From Dipteronia dyeriana (lineage: Eukaryota > Streptophyta > Magnoliopsida > Sapindales > Sapindaceae), in contig CM065299.1 of NCBI GenBank assembly GCA_032871835.1, positions 4,125,001-4,189,000 on the forward strand: a DNA stretch of 64,000 nt, in the 5' to 3' direction. Of the stretch, positions 36,339 through 49,679 are shown piece by piece (the first letter of the stretch is position 1; every line of letters begins with the position of its first letter). Made by a program: the position numbers and the translations under genes. The notes under the pieces are model-generated. The model was not told the origin of the DNA. It made no database searches and saw nothing but the letters and a program-made list of their open reading frames with translations.

Positions 36339-39300
36339 ATGATGGGGCTTTCTGTTCCATGTCTCTTCTCTTTTGTGCGCTTTGTCTACTGCCTTTGTTT
36401 TCTTCATCTTGCAGTTGCTCATTTTGCTTCTTCAATTCAGCAACTCTGTCAAGACGATGAGCGGTCTGCCTTGTTGCAATTCAAGCAAAACTTTTCAACT
36501 GATAAGTATCTTTGTTTTAATCTCTTTTCAAGTTATCCTAAAGTTGAATCGTGGAAGATGGAAGGAGGAAATAGTAGTAGTGCTGACTGTTGCTCATGGG
36601 ACGGCGTCAAGTGTGATATGGAAACCGGTCATGTCATCAGCCTTGACCTCTCTAGTAGTTGTCTCTCCGGTTCTATCAACTCTACCAGCACCCTTTTCCA
36701 CCTTGTCCATCTTCGACGGCTTAGCCTTTCTCATAATTTCTTCAATTACTCTGAAATTCCTGCTGCAATCAACAACCTTTCCAGGTTAAAACATCTTGAC
36801 CTCTCTCATTCTTACATATCTGGTCAAATTCCTACACAATTGCTAGACCTCCCCAACTTGGTGTCTCTTGATTTATCGGGTAATTTGTTTACTGTGGTTC
36901 CAGGAAATCAAACGCATTATTTAGAGCTTCGAGAGCCAAGTCTAAAAAATATATTTGACAAGTTAACCAACCTCCAAGTGCTTAATCTTGATAGAGTCAA
37001 TATCCCCACCCCCACAACTCATATATTGGCAAATCTATCTTCTTTGACTTATTTATCTTTACAAGGTTGTGGATTACAGGGTGAATTTCCTTCCAAAATT
37101 TTCCAGTTACCGAACCTTTCCGTTCTCAAACTGACCGGCAATAGCAATCTCACCGGATACCTACCAGATTTTGAAAGGAGCAGTCCCCTTACTGAATTGG
37201 CTATTGGGTGGTGCGGTTTTTCAGGAACAATTCCATCGTCTTTGGGTAACCTCACCAACCTCGTTTACCTTGCAATTTCTTTTAGCAGTTTTTTGGGTGA
37301 ATTGCCTATTTCAATTGGAAATCTTGCTTCTCTGAAAGAACTACGTCTCAAGGGCTACAACTTCTCGGGCCAAATTTCATCTTCATTAGGTAATCTCACA
37401 CAACTTACTTATTTGGACCTTTCTCAAAGCCACAACAAATTTTCAGGCCAAAATTCTTCATCACTGTTTTGGATTGCTAAGAATACTAAACTCAAGTTTT
37501 TATGCCTTAGCGATCTCAATTTAGTCGGTAAGATTCCCTTATGGCTCATAAACCTAACACAACTCACTGATCTAGACATGAGTCATAACCAATTAACCGG
37601 TTCAATTCCATCTTGGTTAATGAACATCAACCAGCTATCATTTCTATATCTGCAGTCAAACCAATTAACCAGAAATATCCCATCCGAAATTAGCAATCTA
37701 ACCCGATTGGTTCAGTTGGATCTTTCATCAAATTCATTGCAGGGCCCGATTCCTAGTACCATCTTTGAACTCAAGAATCTTCAATCCCTTAAGCTTCGGT
37801 CAAATAACTTGAGTGGTATGGTGGTGTTCGACATGTTTCTTTCTCAACTCGAAAGTTTAGAAGTTTTAATCCTCTCATCAAACAATCTTACGGTGCTCAT
37901 AAACAATACCAATTCTCAGAAATTAAAAAGTATAGGATTGCGTTCATGCAACCTTTCAAACTTCCCAAATTTCCTACTCTACCAAGATTTGTTAGAAGTG
38001 TTAGACCTTTCCTCCAACAGTATAACTGGAAAAATCCCTGGGTCGTTTCTAAATGTTACATTGCATAAATTGGTGTACTTAAACCTTTCTCACAATCTTT
38101 TCACTGGGTTTGACAGACATCCCATCATTCTTCACCAAAATTTACGTACTTTAGATGTTAGGTACAATAAACTAGAAGGACCACTCCCAGATTTTCCATT
38201 CATGATGGCCATGTCCGAGTATCTAGTTTCAAACAACAAGTTGACGGGGGAAATTTCGCCGTTGATATGCAAGTCGAAGCATCTTTATTCTCTTGACCTA
38301 TCAAACAATAACTTAAGTGGCGTGATTCCACAATGTTTGGCCAATTTCAGTGATGCCTTATCAATTTTAGCATTGCATAGTAATAAATTTCATGGAAGTA
38401 TTCCGCAAAACTTCATGAATGGAAGCAATCTAAAGATGATTGATCTAGGCAACAACAAGCTGCAAGGAAGGATTCCAAGATCATTGGTAAATTGTACCAA
38501 ACTCGAATATCTTCATCTTGGAAATAATCAAATCTATGATATTTTCCCTTCTTGGTTAGGAACTCTTCAGGAATTAAAGATTCTTATCTTGAAATCTAAT
38601 AGACTCCATGGTGTGATAAAAGAACCTGAGGCGAATTTTGAGTTTCACAAACTTCAAGTCATCGACCTTTCTCACAATAAGTTTACAGGTGAGCTTCCAA
38701 CAAAACTCTTCCAATCTTGGAATGCAATGAAAATTGTCAATGGGAGCCATCTTTCATACATGCATGATGAGATACAGCCACTTATGACTTATGCTGATGT
38801 TGCCTTCTACGAAATTTCTGATTATGCATATTCGATGATGATTACCAACAAAGGTATAGAACTAAATTATGGAAAGATCTCAAATATGCTCAATAGCATC
38901 ATTCTTTCGGGAAATAAATTTGAAGGAGAAATTCCAGCTTCTATTGCAAGTTTAAGAGGTCTTCATAATCTCAATCTTTCTCACAATAATCTAGAAGGCC
39001 ACATCCCATCATCCTTGGGCAACTTAAAAGCACTTGAATCGTTGGACCTCTCGAATAATAGGTTGTCTGGAAATATTCCTCAACAACTAGTAGAGATCAC
39101 ATCTCTCGAAGTGTTTAATGTCTCGTATAATCATCTCACAGGACTCGTACCAAAAGGAAAGCAATTCGATACATTTGAGAATAGTTCATATCATGGGAAT
39201 CCTGAATTATTTGGAAAACCTTTGTCAAAACATTATGAAACCTTAAAGCCCTCAAAGAACGAAAACGAAGACTCGGAATCTCCATTTGTCATTGGTTGGA

Positions 39301-39440
39301 AAATAGTTTTGATTGGGTTTGCTAGTGGACTAATAGTTGGAGTGCTTCTTGGTCTGGAATTCTACACAAGAAAGCATGAATGGCTTGTGAAGATTTTTGG
39401 GATGCAAAGCTTGAAGAGAAGGAGAGGATGCAAATATTGA
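36339..39440 (+). CDS. LRR receptor-like protein (RLP, Cf-9/EIX type), 1033 aa, intronless
   Basis: A plasma-membrane receptor without kinase domain; relatives recognise microbial molecules outside the cell and signal through SOBIR1/BAK1. The order is: signal peptide (residues 1 to about 30, hydrophobic FVRFVYCLCFLHLAV), N-terminal cap with CQDDERSALLQFKQNF and DCCSWDGVKC, about 30 extracellular LRRs (LxxLxLxxNxLxGxIP) with many N-glycosylation sites, an island segment near 795-845 (YAYSMMITNKGIEL), last LRRs, an acidic stretch (NENEDSESP), a membrane segment with glycine spacing (GFASGLIVGVLLG) and a short basic tail (KRRRGCKY). The C-terminal cap reads PELFGKPLSKHYE, where relatives have LCG and a later Cys, so both cysteines are absent. 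The frame is intact. The ATG at 36342 is an alternative start. Confidence 0.95.
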   Translation: MMGLSVPCLFSFVRFVYCLCFLHLAVAHFASSIQQLCQDDERSALLQFKQNFSTDKYLCFNLFSSYPKVESWKMEGGNSSSADCCSWDGVKCDMETGHVISLDLSSSCLSGSINSTSTLFHLVHLRRLSLSHNFFNYSEIPAAINNLSRLKHLDLSHSYISGQIPTQLLDLPNLVSLDLSGNLFTVVPGNQTHYLELREPSLKNIFDKLTNLQVLNLDRVNIPTPTTHILANLSSLTYLSLQGCGLQGEFPSKIFQLPNLSVLKLTGNSNLTGYLPDFERSSPLTELAIGWCGFSGTIPSSLGNLTNLVYLAISFSSFLGELPISIGNLASLKELRLKGYNFSGQISSSLGNLTQLTYLDLSQSHNKFSGQNSSSLFWIAKNTKLKFLCLSDLNLVGKIPLWLINLTQLTDLDMSHNQLTGSIPSWLMNINQLSFLYLQSNQLTRNIPSEISNLTRLVQLDLSSNSLQGPIPSTIFELKNLQSLKLRSNNLSGMVVFDMFLSQLESLEVLILSSNNLTVLINNTNSQKLKSIGLRSCNLSNFPNFLLYQDLLEVLDLSSNSITGKIPGSFLNVTLHKLVYLNLSHNLFTGFDRHPIILHQNLRTLDVRYNKLEGPLPDFPFMMAMSEYLVSNNKLTGEISPLICKSKHLYSLDLSNNNLSGVIPQCLANFSDALSILALHSNKFHGSIPQNFMNGSNLKMIDLGNNKLQGRIPRSLVNCTKLEYLHLGNNQIYDIFPSWLGTLQELKILILKSNRLHGVIKEPEANFEFHKLQVIDLSHNKFTGELPTKLFQSWNAMKIVNGSHLSYMHDEIQPLMTYADVAFYEISDYAYSMMITNKGIELNYGKISNMLNSIILSGNKFEGEIPASIASLRGLHNLNLSHNNLEGHIPSSLGNLKALESLDLSNNRLSGNIPQQLVEITSLEVFNVSYNHLTGLVPKGKQFDTFENSSYHGNPELFGKPLSKHYETLKPSKNENEDSESPFVIGWKIVLIGFASGLIVGVLLGLEFYTRKHEWLVKIFGMQSLKRRRGCKY

Positions 39441-42281
39441 ATGTAATCAACTCTACTTTTTATTTTTATATTTGTATTGTTTATTATTATTATTTTTCCA
39501 TTGTTGCATTGCATGCATATGTTTTTCTTACATTCTAGAATCAATCTATTTTTGAAGGATAAGGCAAATTACATCCCCTCTTAACTAGGTGTATCTATCT
39601 TTTCGTTTTCAATAAAGTTTCCCTCGTACCGTCGAGGTTTCACAGAATGAATGAGTTCGATAAATGCAACAAAAATTTACAAAATATGTATTACTTTATA
39701 GAGAGACTACTAACTAATATCATCATCGTGTTACGAATTCCTGGACAATCTGTTTCTAACAAATCATTTAGCTAGTAAAACAACATCACTCTCTAAATCT
39801 CATGACAATAATAAATTTGTATATAGAGAACGTATCAACTTAATTGGTAAGGCAATCAACTTAATTGTTAGCCTTACCAATTTATAGATGTGGATTTACA
39901 AAAATATCAAGTGTTTGATGAGGAGCTGAAAGAGAAAATAAAATGGGCATTGAAGGCAGAGTAGAGCTTTCTGGATACTAATTCTATATTGACTTCACTG
40001 ATTTAAATACAATAGATCATATCTATACTAATTCCGACGCAGTGGAAACATAAAAAAAATAGACCGACATCTATTTTCTATGGAAATTAGGATCCACCAG
40101 AAATTAAAGAGAATACTCTGAAATTTTATTGAATCAAACCTAACGAGCCTTTCGGCTTATAAGGCTATTTAAAGCGATTAAACTCTAACCCGAATCCTTG
40201 TTGGACAAGAAATGAGATTACATAGCAAAAGATACCAAAAATAGCGAAATTTTAATAGTTGCGGAAATAAAAGATACTAACGACCCTAAACAAGCTAGAA
40301 TTGATGGTAGACGATTCTGACTTATCAAAATCAACTTACGACTAAAAAGAAAACTTTTCGAAAATAGAAAAAGTACAATTTCGGGACATAAATGATGGAA
40401 TTTTGCTGGAAAATAACGTGTTAAAAAGACCTCGTCGATTCACATCACATGAAGTCACTTAACTTTGAATTTAGATGGTCTATCCAAAGACACGTAGAAG
40501 TGAGCTACATATTGTATGTCAAATTCTCCTGCATTTAAAGAAATTTGGATAGAATAACTTTATACTCTTATACTCTCAAGCTCTGTTTTCGGCTCACCAT
40601 CACTCTTAACTAATTCTCAGGCTCGGTGCTAAACTAGCAGCCTAGCAGACCATTCATAATTGAATGACACGGTCCAATAATAATGTTTCACGGCCTTCGA
40701 TTCTTGGCCGAAACTAATGAGTCAAAAATGATTAAAAAATCTTTGATAAGCACAAAGAAAAGTGAACTTTCTGACCACTTGAACGGACTCGTGATTTTAA
40801 GAGATGAAATTTTAATGACTTATGAAAGGGTGTATCAGTGTATGTACGTTTTTTATTTTTACGTAAATATCGTCTCTCAATAATACAAAGGATAAAATTT
40901 TAAAATAAAAATAGATGTTATTTACGATTTCCTTAGAATAAATAGCATTTGGTTTTTCGTTGTTTTTGTTTATATTAAGAGAGAAAATAAAAAATAACAA
41001 CCAGAAACATTAAGCTTTTGTTCGTAATCACTTTTGAAATTTTATTCGTTAATAACCATTTTTTTTTAAAAAAAAATTAGTGTATATCCATAAATTATAA
41101 AAATACCCTTGATTTGAATTTTTTTCTTTAAAACTGGAAGCAAACTTGAAATCATGACTAAAATTTGGAAACAAACTTAAAATCTTGACTAAATTAGAAT
41201 ATTGAAACTTGAAATTTTGACTAAATTGAAATGTTCTGGATTTCTAGGTTTTTCGGTTTATCTTAAAACTTGAAATCTAGACTAAATTAAAATATTGAAA
41301 CTCGAAATCTTGACTAAATTGAAATGTTAAAACTTGAAATGTTATGGGTTTCTAGGTTTTTCGTTTTCTTCCCCTTTTTTCTGCAGATCACATCACCGGT
41401 AGAGGGGGAGCTCAACGGCGATGCTGGACTGTTGTGAAGCCCAGACGACGGCACACCGGCACTCAGGCAAGCCGGCGATGTCTCGTGAGAGAGAGGAGAG
41501 GAGAGAGAAAGAGAGGTGATGGAGAGAGAGAGAGAGAAAGAGAGGAGATAGAGGTGTTGGAGAGAGAACGATAGGCTCGGTGAACGGTGCCGACGACAAT
41601 TCGTCGGCATAACACCGACGAGGAGAGGGAGTGATCAGGGAGAGAGAGAGGAGAGGAGAGGAGAGAGAAAGAAAAAGAGAAAAAGAGAAAAAGAGAGTAT
41701 GTGTGTTTGTGTGTTTGGGGATGATTTTTATATAAGAACATTCAAGTAATTTATCAAAAAAGTAATTATTAATGAATAAATTTTCGTTTATGGTTAAAAA
41801 CAAATTTTCTATGTTATATGTGGTTAGCTTAAACAATTTCCACTTATATTAGTATAGACGTCCAACGGCCAACAACAAATATACAGGTTCCACCGTATCG
41901 GTAAATAAAAACAAAAAGTTATAAGTAATTTGATACAAAATAATATTGGAATATTATCTTTCTGGACCTAATGTTTTGGTTGGTAATGACTTTTTATTTG
42001 TTTTTTTTTTTCACTGATGTGATCTTTATATTTTCAAAAACTTATCAATTTAGTCTCATTATCCAGATTTTAACGATCAACCGTCACATAAATAAGCCGC
42101 CAATTTAGTAATTGGATTGAAGAGAACTTTGCAAATGTAAATAGTTTTTAATTCATTTATTGTCAAAAGGGGGGAAATCTTCAAGAAACATCAGTACACC
42201 AAGATTTCAAATTCTTGTCTTTGATAAATTAGCAAATGAATTTACATATTTGTTTTGTGTGTGTGCAACTGTGCATATTAG
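39441..42281. other. Spacer with local repeats
   Basis: No gene was found. At 41145-41350 there are diverged repeats of AACTTGAAAT..TTGACTAAATTGAAATGTT, and TTTCTAGGTTTTTCG occurs at 41241 and 41349. At 41485-41700 a GA-rich tract is (GAGAGA)n mixed with GTG/GGA; its opposite strand gives spurious Ser/Leu-rich open frames. Confidence 0.6.
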
Positions 42282-45200
42282 ACAAGCTGCCATATACTAT
42301 CGGAATCCTTCTTGAGTCTGCTATTCGTAACTGTGACAACTTCCAAGTCACTAAGGAGGATGTTGAGAAGATTATTGATTGGGAAAACACATCTCCGAAG
42401 CAAGTTGAAATTCTCGAGTTCTTATGCATGTAAGTCATGAATCTAGCTTATGGAATGTAAGTTTGTTGTAGTTAAAATATTTTCATCAGTAAAGGCCTCT
42501 CTTATGTTGACAGGATTATACAGCAGTTCCAGCTGTGGTTGACCTTGCTTGTATGCGTGATGCCATGAACAACCTTGGCAGTGACTCCGATAAGATCAAT
42601 CCTTTGGTGCGTTTCATTTCATCATTTGTTTGTGAATGAACTGACATTACCATTCAATTCCTGGCCTATAAAACAGTCAAATTATTTCCATTATAAATTG
42701 AGGTTCTAATGTTGGCTTAATAACTTGTAGATTCTAGTGACCTTGAACAATTGTTGTCTGTAGATTTGCATCTTATTTGACATCCTATTAAGTTGAATAA
42801 CATTTTATCATAAAATTTCATTTTATTATAAATAATTAGCTTGTCTGCATCCATTCCTTTGTCTCCCTGGACTTATAGAGATTCTATTTCATCAATACTT
42901 TTGGGAATGTTTATCATAATGCAATGTACTTACGAATTTCTGACTATTTGCAGTCAGGTTCCTGTGGATCTCATTCGGTTCAAGTTAATGTAGCAAGGTC
43001 AGAAAATGCTGTGCAGGCGAATATGGATCTTGAATTAAGAGGAATAAGGAGAGATTTTCTTTTCTTAAATGGGGATGCACTGCTTTCAATAACATGCTTG
43101 TTGTTCCTCTTGGTTCTGGTATTCTTCATCAGGTAAGGTAAAATGGAATGTAAGATTACGCGGTACGGGTTCAACATATTGCATACAAATCTATGTTAAT
43201 GTTATGGACTTTAAAGTCACATGTATATGTCATTTCACCTTTTCCTTTCTGTGCCTTACACTTAAAATTAAACCTTTGGTTTGATTGCTAAATGTAATTA
43301 AATTCTTTTTGAAATTTGAATTTTCACAGGTTGCTTGCTTAAAATCTGGCATGAGGTGAGTTGACATGGAGAATATTTCAGGTTAATCTTGAATATCTCG
43401 GACGGGTTGTTTTCAACACCATTGGCATACTCTACCCTGATAGTGTGGTTGGAACTGATTCCCACACGACCATGATAGATGGTTTAGGAGTCGCTGGCTG
43501 GGGAGTTGGAGGTATTGAAGCAGAGGCAGCAATGCTTGGTCTGGTAATTGAGAATCTTTTTTTCTATTTCCTACTCTGGACATTCATGATTCTGTTCTAG
43601 TTTTCAACCAACTATGACTAGGACATGTTTGTGCTTCTATTAAGTTGACGATAAGTACATGTCTTCTTAATGCTAGGAAAGATACATGAAGTAAACATGA
43701 CATTACATCTATTTAGCTTTACTGCTGCAGAATGTTGGTGTAGTTTTCATTATAAAAGATACACATTGCTGTGTGCTTAACATTATGTTGATACACTAAT
43801 GCTAGTATTTATACCAATTTTGCTTCTAATGTTATATTCTTTAACTGGACAGCCCATGAGCATGCTGTTGCCTGATGTAGTTGGCTTAGGTTTTCTAGAA
43901 AATTACGTGATGGTGTCACGGCTACTGACCTAGTTTTAACTGTGACACAAATGCTGAGGAAGCATGGTGTAGTAGGAAAAATTGTTGAGTTCTATGTTAA
44001 TTTTATTTTCATGAGCTGAATTGAATTCTTAAATTGCTATGCGCTGTCCCTGTTATATATAAGGCTTTCATTATTCATATACCTTGCAGGTAATGGTATG
44101 AATGAATTATCATTAGCTGACATGGCCACTATCGCTAATATGTCTCCTGAGTATGGAGCAACCATGGGTTTCTTTCCGGTAGATTATGTCACTTTGCAAT
44201 ATCTCAAGTTGACTGGAAGAAGTGATGAAACTGTGAGTACTTATGTTTATCATGTATAGATGCTTTCAGTTTGAAAATGTTAAGGAAATAGGTTACTTCT
44301 TACTCAATTTAGGTGGAAATGATACATGCTTTTGCATTCTGTTTCGAGATAAATCTATTAAATGTCTTTTTCCCTCTACATATTCAGCCCCATCAAGAAA
44401 GAGTGTATTCATCGTATCTAGAATGGACCTTGCAGATGTTGAACCTTGTGTGTGAGGACCAAAAAGGTATGTGATTTGTGCATGCACAGATTTTAACTCA
44501 TTTAGGCCACTTTACATACTGATGCTTTGTCTCATTGTTTGATTCGTCAATATTTTTTTTCCCTTTCTTTGCTTCATTTAAGATGTTAATAGTATATCCA
44601 ACTCTTACTGGCACTGCCAACTCTTACTGGCACTGCATTTCTTGCAGACCACATGATCGAGTTCCTTTGAAAGACATGAAGGCCGATGGCATTTATGTCT
44701 TGATAACAAGCTAGGATTCAAGTTGAGCTGTAAAACTTGTTGCCATCAAAGTTCTTCCCATGTTACAGCCCAGTTCATATGTAAACTTTCTCAGTGAACA
44801 TATTAAAGAGGTTCCTGCCTGTCTGATAAAGTCTTTTAAACTGAATTTATAGGATAGCTGCCATTCATGCTTTTTAATTTCATTTAATGATGGCTTTGCA
44901 AATTCTTACACCAATGTTTTTAAATCTCTTTTGCTAATGCAGGGCTTTGCTGTACCAAAAGAGGCACAAAACAAAGTGGCAAAGTTTTTATTTCACTGAC
45001 AGCCAGCAGAGCTGAAGCATGGTAGTGTGGTGATTGCTGCAATCACAAGTTGCACCAATACATCAAATCCCAGTGTCATGCTTGGGGCTGGTCTTGTTGC
45101 AAAAAAGGCTTGTGAATTTGGATTACAGGTTAGGCATGGTTAGATGTCCACCCCCAACTCCCCAAAAATTCCTCCCTCTCTCCCCTCTTGCAATCTGAGT

Positions 45201-48200
45201 AAAAAATGTCACTTTTCTAGTGTACTCGCTACAGAATAATGAATTTTATTGGCCTTCCCCTTGTGTATAAGAATGTGAGTATAAATGATAATACCCTGGA
45301 ACATTTCTAACGGTCTCTCAAATATTTTCCACCAGGTCAAGCCTTGGATAAAAGACAAGTCTTGCTCCAGGCTCGGGAGTTGTTACAAAGTACTTACTCC
45401 AGCGGTATTTTTTGCATTTCTAGAATTGTTCAAATTATAGTGTATTATGTTGTTTCTGTATTGAAGAGAAAATCTGTTAATTTTAGTTTATATGGTTCAG
45501 TGGACTGCAAAAATATTTAAGTCAGCAGGGATTCCATATTGTTGCATACGGCTGCACAACATGTATCGGAAATTCTGGGCAATTGGATGAATCAGTTGCT
45601 TCTGCTATTTCAGTAATGGTATTGTTGAACATTACTTGTAAATATTCTTTAACGGGTATATATTGAATTGTTTTGTAAGTTATCTTAATCTTATACATGA
45701 CAGCTTTAATTTGACAATGTAAATTCTGCAGATATTATAGCAGCAGCTGTGCTCTCTGGTAAACGGAATTTTGAGGGTCGAGTTCATCCCCTGACAAAAG
45801 CTAACTACCTTGCTTCACCTCCTTTAGTGGTTTCCTATGCCCTAGCTAGCACGGTAAATTTTGTTATCAACAATGGTGCCTAAATTTTTTCAATATCTGC
45901 GAACATTTAATACAGCAACTACATATTGCCAGAAACCTGATGAGAAGTCAAATATGTGAAATATTATAGTGGCAAACCTTTGGTATTTATCTTGAGTGCC
46001 AGATCCATTTCACATTGAGGTTACAATCCACATTGCATTGTATGATTGAGTGAATTTCCTATATGCCTGGAGTTGTAGTTGGTCAGTCCAATTAGCTAGA
46101 AATCGAAAATTTATTGTATTTGTTTCTAAAACCAAAAATTACAAAATTTCCGGAGTCAGTTTCTCATGATTGCTTATGATGGAATTTAGATAATTAATAT
46201 TCATCTGACATCCTTTTTCCCCTTCAATCTCTGGAAAGACGGTGGAGAGTCGGCATGCACACTATTTGGTTCAAGTCCATATCTTGTAGCCTTGTATTTA
46301 TATGGTTATAAGGGTTTTCAGAGCTAAATTCACAGTGTTGAAAGTAGACTGTTAATAAATCAGGTACTGGAGGTAAATAGCCACATACCGGCCAAATCTT
46401 ATGACAAACATTCTTCATTATGTTACAAACAAGGAGTAAAATTTCATGCATTTGTTGCAATAATCATTATGTGTGGCCGTGTGGGATGTTTAACGGATCA
46501 AAGTAAGCCAATTTTCTTCAATTATAATGAGGTGACAAGAGATCCATGATCCAGGTTGACATTGATTTTGAGAAAGAGCCAATAGGAACCGCAAAGGATG
46601 GTAAGACTGTCTATTTCAAGGATATCTGGCCATCTACACAAGAAATTGCAGAGGTGTAATATCTCAAATTCTATATGAATTTTGTGATCTGATATTTGAC
46701 TGTCAGTGTGAAATAGACTGATTTTGTTTACTTTACTATTTAGGTTGTTCGGTCCAGTGTGTTACCTGATATGTTCAAAAGTACTTATGAGGCTATCACG
46801 AAGGGCAATCCTGCATGGAACCAGCTTTCAGTACCAGTGGACTTCCTTGCACTCATGTGACCCCAGCTCAACCTACATTCATGAGCCTCCGTATTTTAAG
46901 AACATGACAGTTGATCCTCCTGGTGCTCACGGAGTGAAGGATGCTTACTGCTTGCTGAACTTAGGTGACTTTATCACAACAGATCACATTTCTCCAGCCG
47001 GAAGCATCTACAAAGACAGTCCTGCTGCAAAGTTTCTGCGTGAACATGGGGTGGATAGAAAGAACTTCAATTCCTACGGAAGTCGTCGTGGCAACGATGA
47101 AGTGCTGGCAAGGGGAACTTTTGCCAATATCCGCCTTGTTAACAAGCTCTTAAATGGGGAAGTAGGCCCGAAGACTATTCACATTCCAACCGGGGAGAAA
47201 CTCTCAGTATTTGATGCAGCAATGGTAAATTCCATAGCAATAGATCCTTGCATAAGTTTTTGATAGTCTCTTATGTGTTTTTTTAGCTTGGGAAAATTTA
47301 TGTTCAGTCTGAAATATGATTGAATTTAATATGGTTCCTTGTTATGAGAATCCCCTCTCTTTTACACATAATAAAAAAATTATATATCAGGGACATCAAA
47401 CACTATTGCTTCCTTTATCATGAACCTCCTTTAGTGTGATGCATCAGAATTAAGCACATTTTGGTGCTAATCATTATATCCACATGATCAATTTTCTATT
47501 TTAGAGGTACAAGGCTGCTGGACATGACCCTATTGTTTTGGCTGGAGCTGATTACGGAAGTGGAAGTTCCCGAGACTGGGCTGCCAAGGGTCCAATGTTG
47601 TTGGTGAGTCTTCAAATTTAGCCATTTGGGTATGCCCTCAGTTTTTCATGTGGTCGGTCATATTTTATTCTCTTGAGTAACTTTATGTAACAGGGTGTTA
47701 AAGCAGTGATTGCCAAAAGTTTTGAGAGAATTCATCGCAGTAATCTGGTTGGAATGGGTATAATTCCGCTCTGTTTCAAGTCTGGTCAGTTTGTTTACAC
47801 ATTGGGTTTAACTGATTATGAGCGTTACACAATTGACCTTCCACGCAAGATTGGCGAGATAAGACCTGGACAAGAAGTGATTGTCAAGACCGACACAGGG
47901 AAATCTTTCACTTGCATAATGCGCTTCAATACTGAGGTACATACATCCCACTTCCTTTATTTTCCTTTGCTACTGTGTTTGAATTTATGGAAATCATGGT
48001 GTAGCATACCGCGATTTTGTTTGGATTGAGGAAACCAGAACTGAAAACTATACCCATCATCTTAAAATCAAGTGAAAACAATGAAAAGTTACAATGTACT
48101 TCTCCCAGTGAATGTAAAATATCAAAAGGGTTAAAGATATTTTCCACACATGAGAATATTGTTACAACTATCTCATACCATTGACCAAACTTATTCTAAT

Positions 48201-48567
48201 TTGGTAAGCTTGAAAGCTCAACTAACAAATTTGAGTTGTTTGGCTGTCCAAATTGTGGCGTGCTTGGCTAAGATTTTATACTTCTGTACACATTACAAAC
48301 TAGTATTAGCCTTCTAGTACCCTGTTGTTCACTGGTTGGTGCTGTTATCTCACCATGTTAACAGGGAAAGAAAGTGTCCATTTTTTATTATAAGAATTTT
48401 TGTTTGATGAATCACAATTGAGATTATCTACATTAGTTCTTAACTTCAGATTTGTCTTCTAGTTTCATTTAACAATTTCAACTATGAATCCGCAATGGCA
48501 GGCAGAATTGGCTTATTTTAGTCATGGAGGCATCCTTCCATGCGTGATTCGCAACCTGATCAAGTAA
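42282..48567 (+). pseudogene. Aconitase pseudogene with introns retained, exons 1-2 missing
   Basis: Exon-by-exon similarity to the intact gene at 51501-59623 begins with its exon 3 (42282) and continues to the stop at 48565-48567, with introns in matching places. Defects include loss of the exon 3 end (VEI then FLCM and stop at ~42430), an in-frame deletion and frameshift in exon 5 (42954-43134), a 1-base loss in exon 7 (~43892), a diverged exon 9, TGA in exon 10 (~44452), a frameshift in exon 11, TGA at 44997-44999 in exon 12, an extra base in exon 13, and a deletion with stop in exon 17 (~46857). Exon 18-20 equivalents stay nearly clean ([16 protein letters not shown]). There is no transit peptide or start. 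A short transcript is possible, an active enzyme is not. Confidence 0.93.
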
Positions 48568-49246
48568 ACAACGTTGTTTGTCAATTGCCCTACTCCATCT
48601 ACTTCGATGAGCTCTTTCGCAGTACATTTTACAGCTTTAGCATCTTGATATCGATAATAGTTCCATATTTTTTTTGGTCTTTTGCCAATTGTATGATGTT
48701 GTTAGTAGTATGACAGTTCATACGAATACTATTTTCGGTTGAAATAGATATGTAAATAATTTTATTTCTTATATTTACCATGTCAAGAAGGTTGAATTAG
48801 TAAGTTGATCAATGCTGACCTTCTTGCTTGAAGTTTTTGGATTCATCTATGTATAAAAGCAAAGCATGGTCTTCCAAATAGAAAATGTGAGAAGGCTATT
48901 AAGTTTATAATGATATAGACTAATAGAAATGAAAAGTCCTTTTTCATGGGAATGAATTAGGCGTTGAACTAAAGCACATCCACATGGTACATGTGTTGGA
49001 AAACATTGACTTCCTCCGAAATTTAGAGATTAGAGTAATCAATCACGTTCCTTGTAGCTTTGATTCTTTTGAAGATTAAATAAAATCCTACTCCGTTATT
49101 TTATTTTTAATTAATAATCATAATGCAAATGGTAATGTGATAATAACAATGGGAGAATTGCAAAATCCAAGAGAAGTTTCGCATTCTTTTCAAAAACACC
49201 CCTCTATGAAAATAAGATCTTTTGATTTCACACACACATATATATA
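48568..49246. other. Spacer 3' of the aconitase pseudogene
   Basis: AT-rich sequence. The first part corresponds to a 3' UTR; no other feature was recognised. Confidence 0.5.
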
Positions 49247-49620
49247 GTGAGTCTCTCACCTTATTTTAATTTCGGTAAGAACCATTATGAAATTATATTG
49301 ATTTGAATGAATTTTGATTTGATTTTTTTTTGTGGATGATAAGTTGATTGAAATCTACCTATGAATAAAATTTTAAAAAAAATTAAGCACTAGAACTAAT
49401 TTTTTTTCCTATATTTCGTCCATTTTTTCGATGCATTCATATTTTAAAAAATCAGGTTAAATAGTTATAGTACTTGAAATTTTTTCTATTTTTATTTATA
49501 GATAGATTTCATTGAACTTATCATCTATAAAAAAATCAAATCAAAATTCATTCAGGTCAATGTGATTTCATTGTGGTCCTTACTGAAATTAAAATAAAAG
49601 ATCCCTTATAATTGACCCAT
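49247..49620. mobile_element. Long-inverted-repeat MITE, TA-flanked
   Basis: The left arm (49247 to ~49390) and right arm (~49480-49620, reversed) match over about 130 bases, for example TTATTTTAATTTCGGTAAG against TTATTTTAATTTCAGTAAG and GATGATAAGTT shared in both. The central loop is about 90 bases. TA runs on both sides fit a TA target (mariner/Stowaway style), but the terminal bases are not the classic Stowaway ones. Confidence 0.7.
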
Positions 49621-49679
49621 TATATATATATCGAAGTATTTCAAGTTACAGCTATTATAATAGGATAACTACTCCTATA

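Noticed and set aside
36373..36789. 138-codon frame on +, hydrophobic start
   Set aside because: It is the +1 shadow of the receptor-like protein gene.
41314..41836. Overlapping Ser/Leu-rich open frames on -
   Set aside because: They are translations of a GA/GAGAGG simple repeat, and several frames are open equally.
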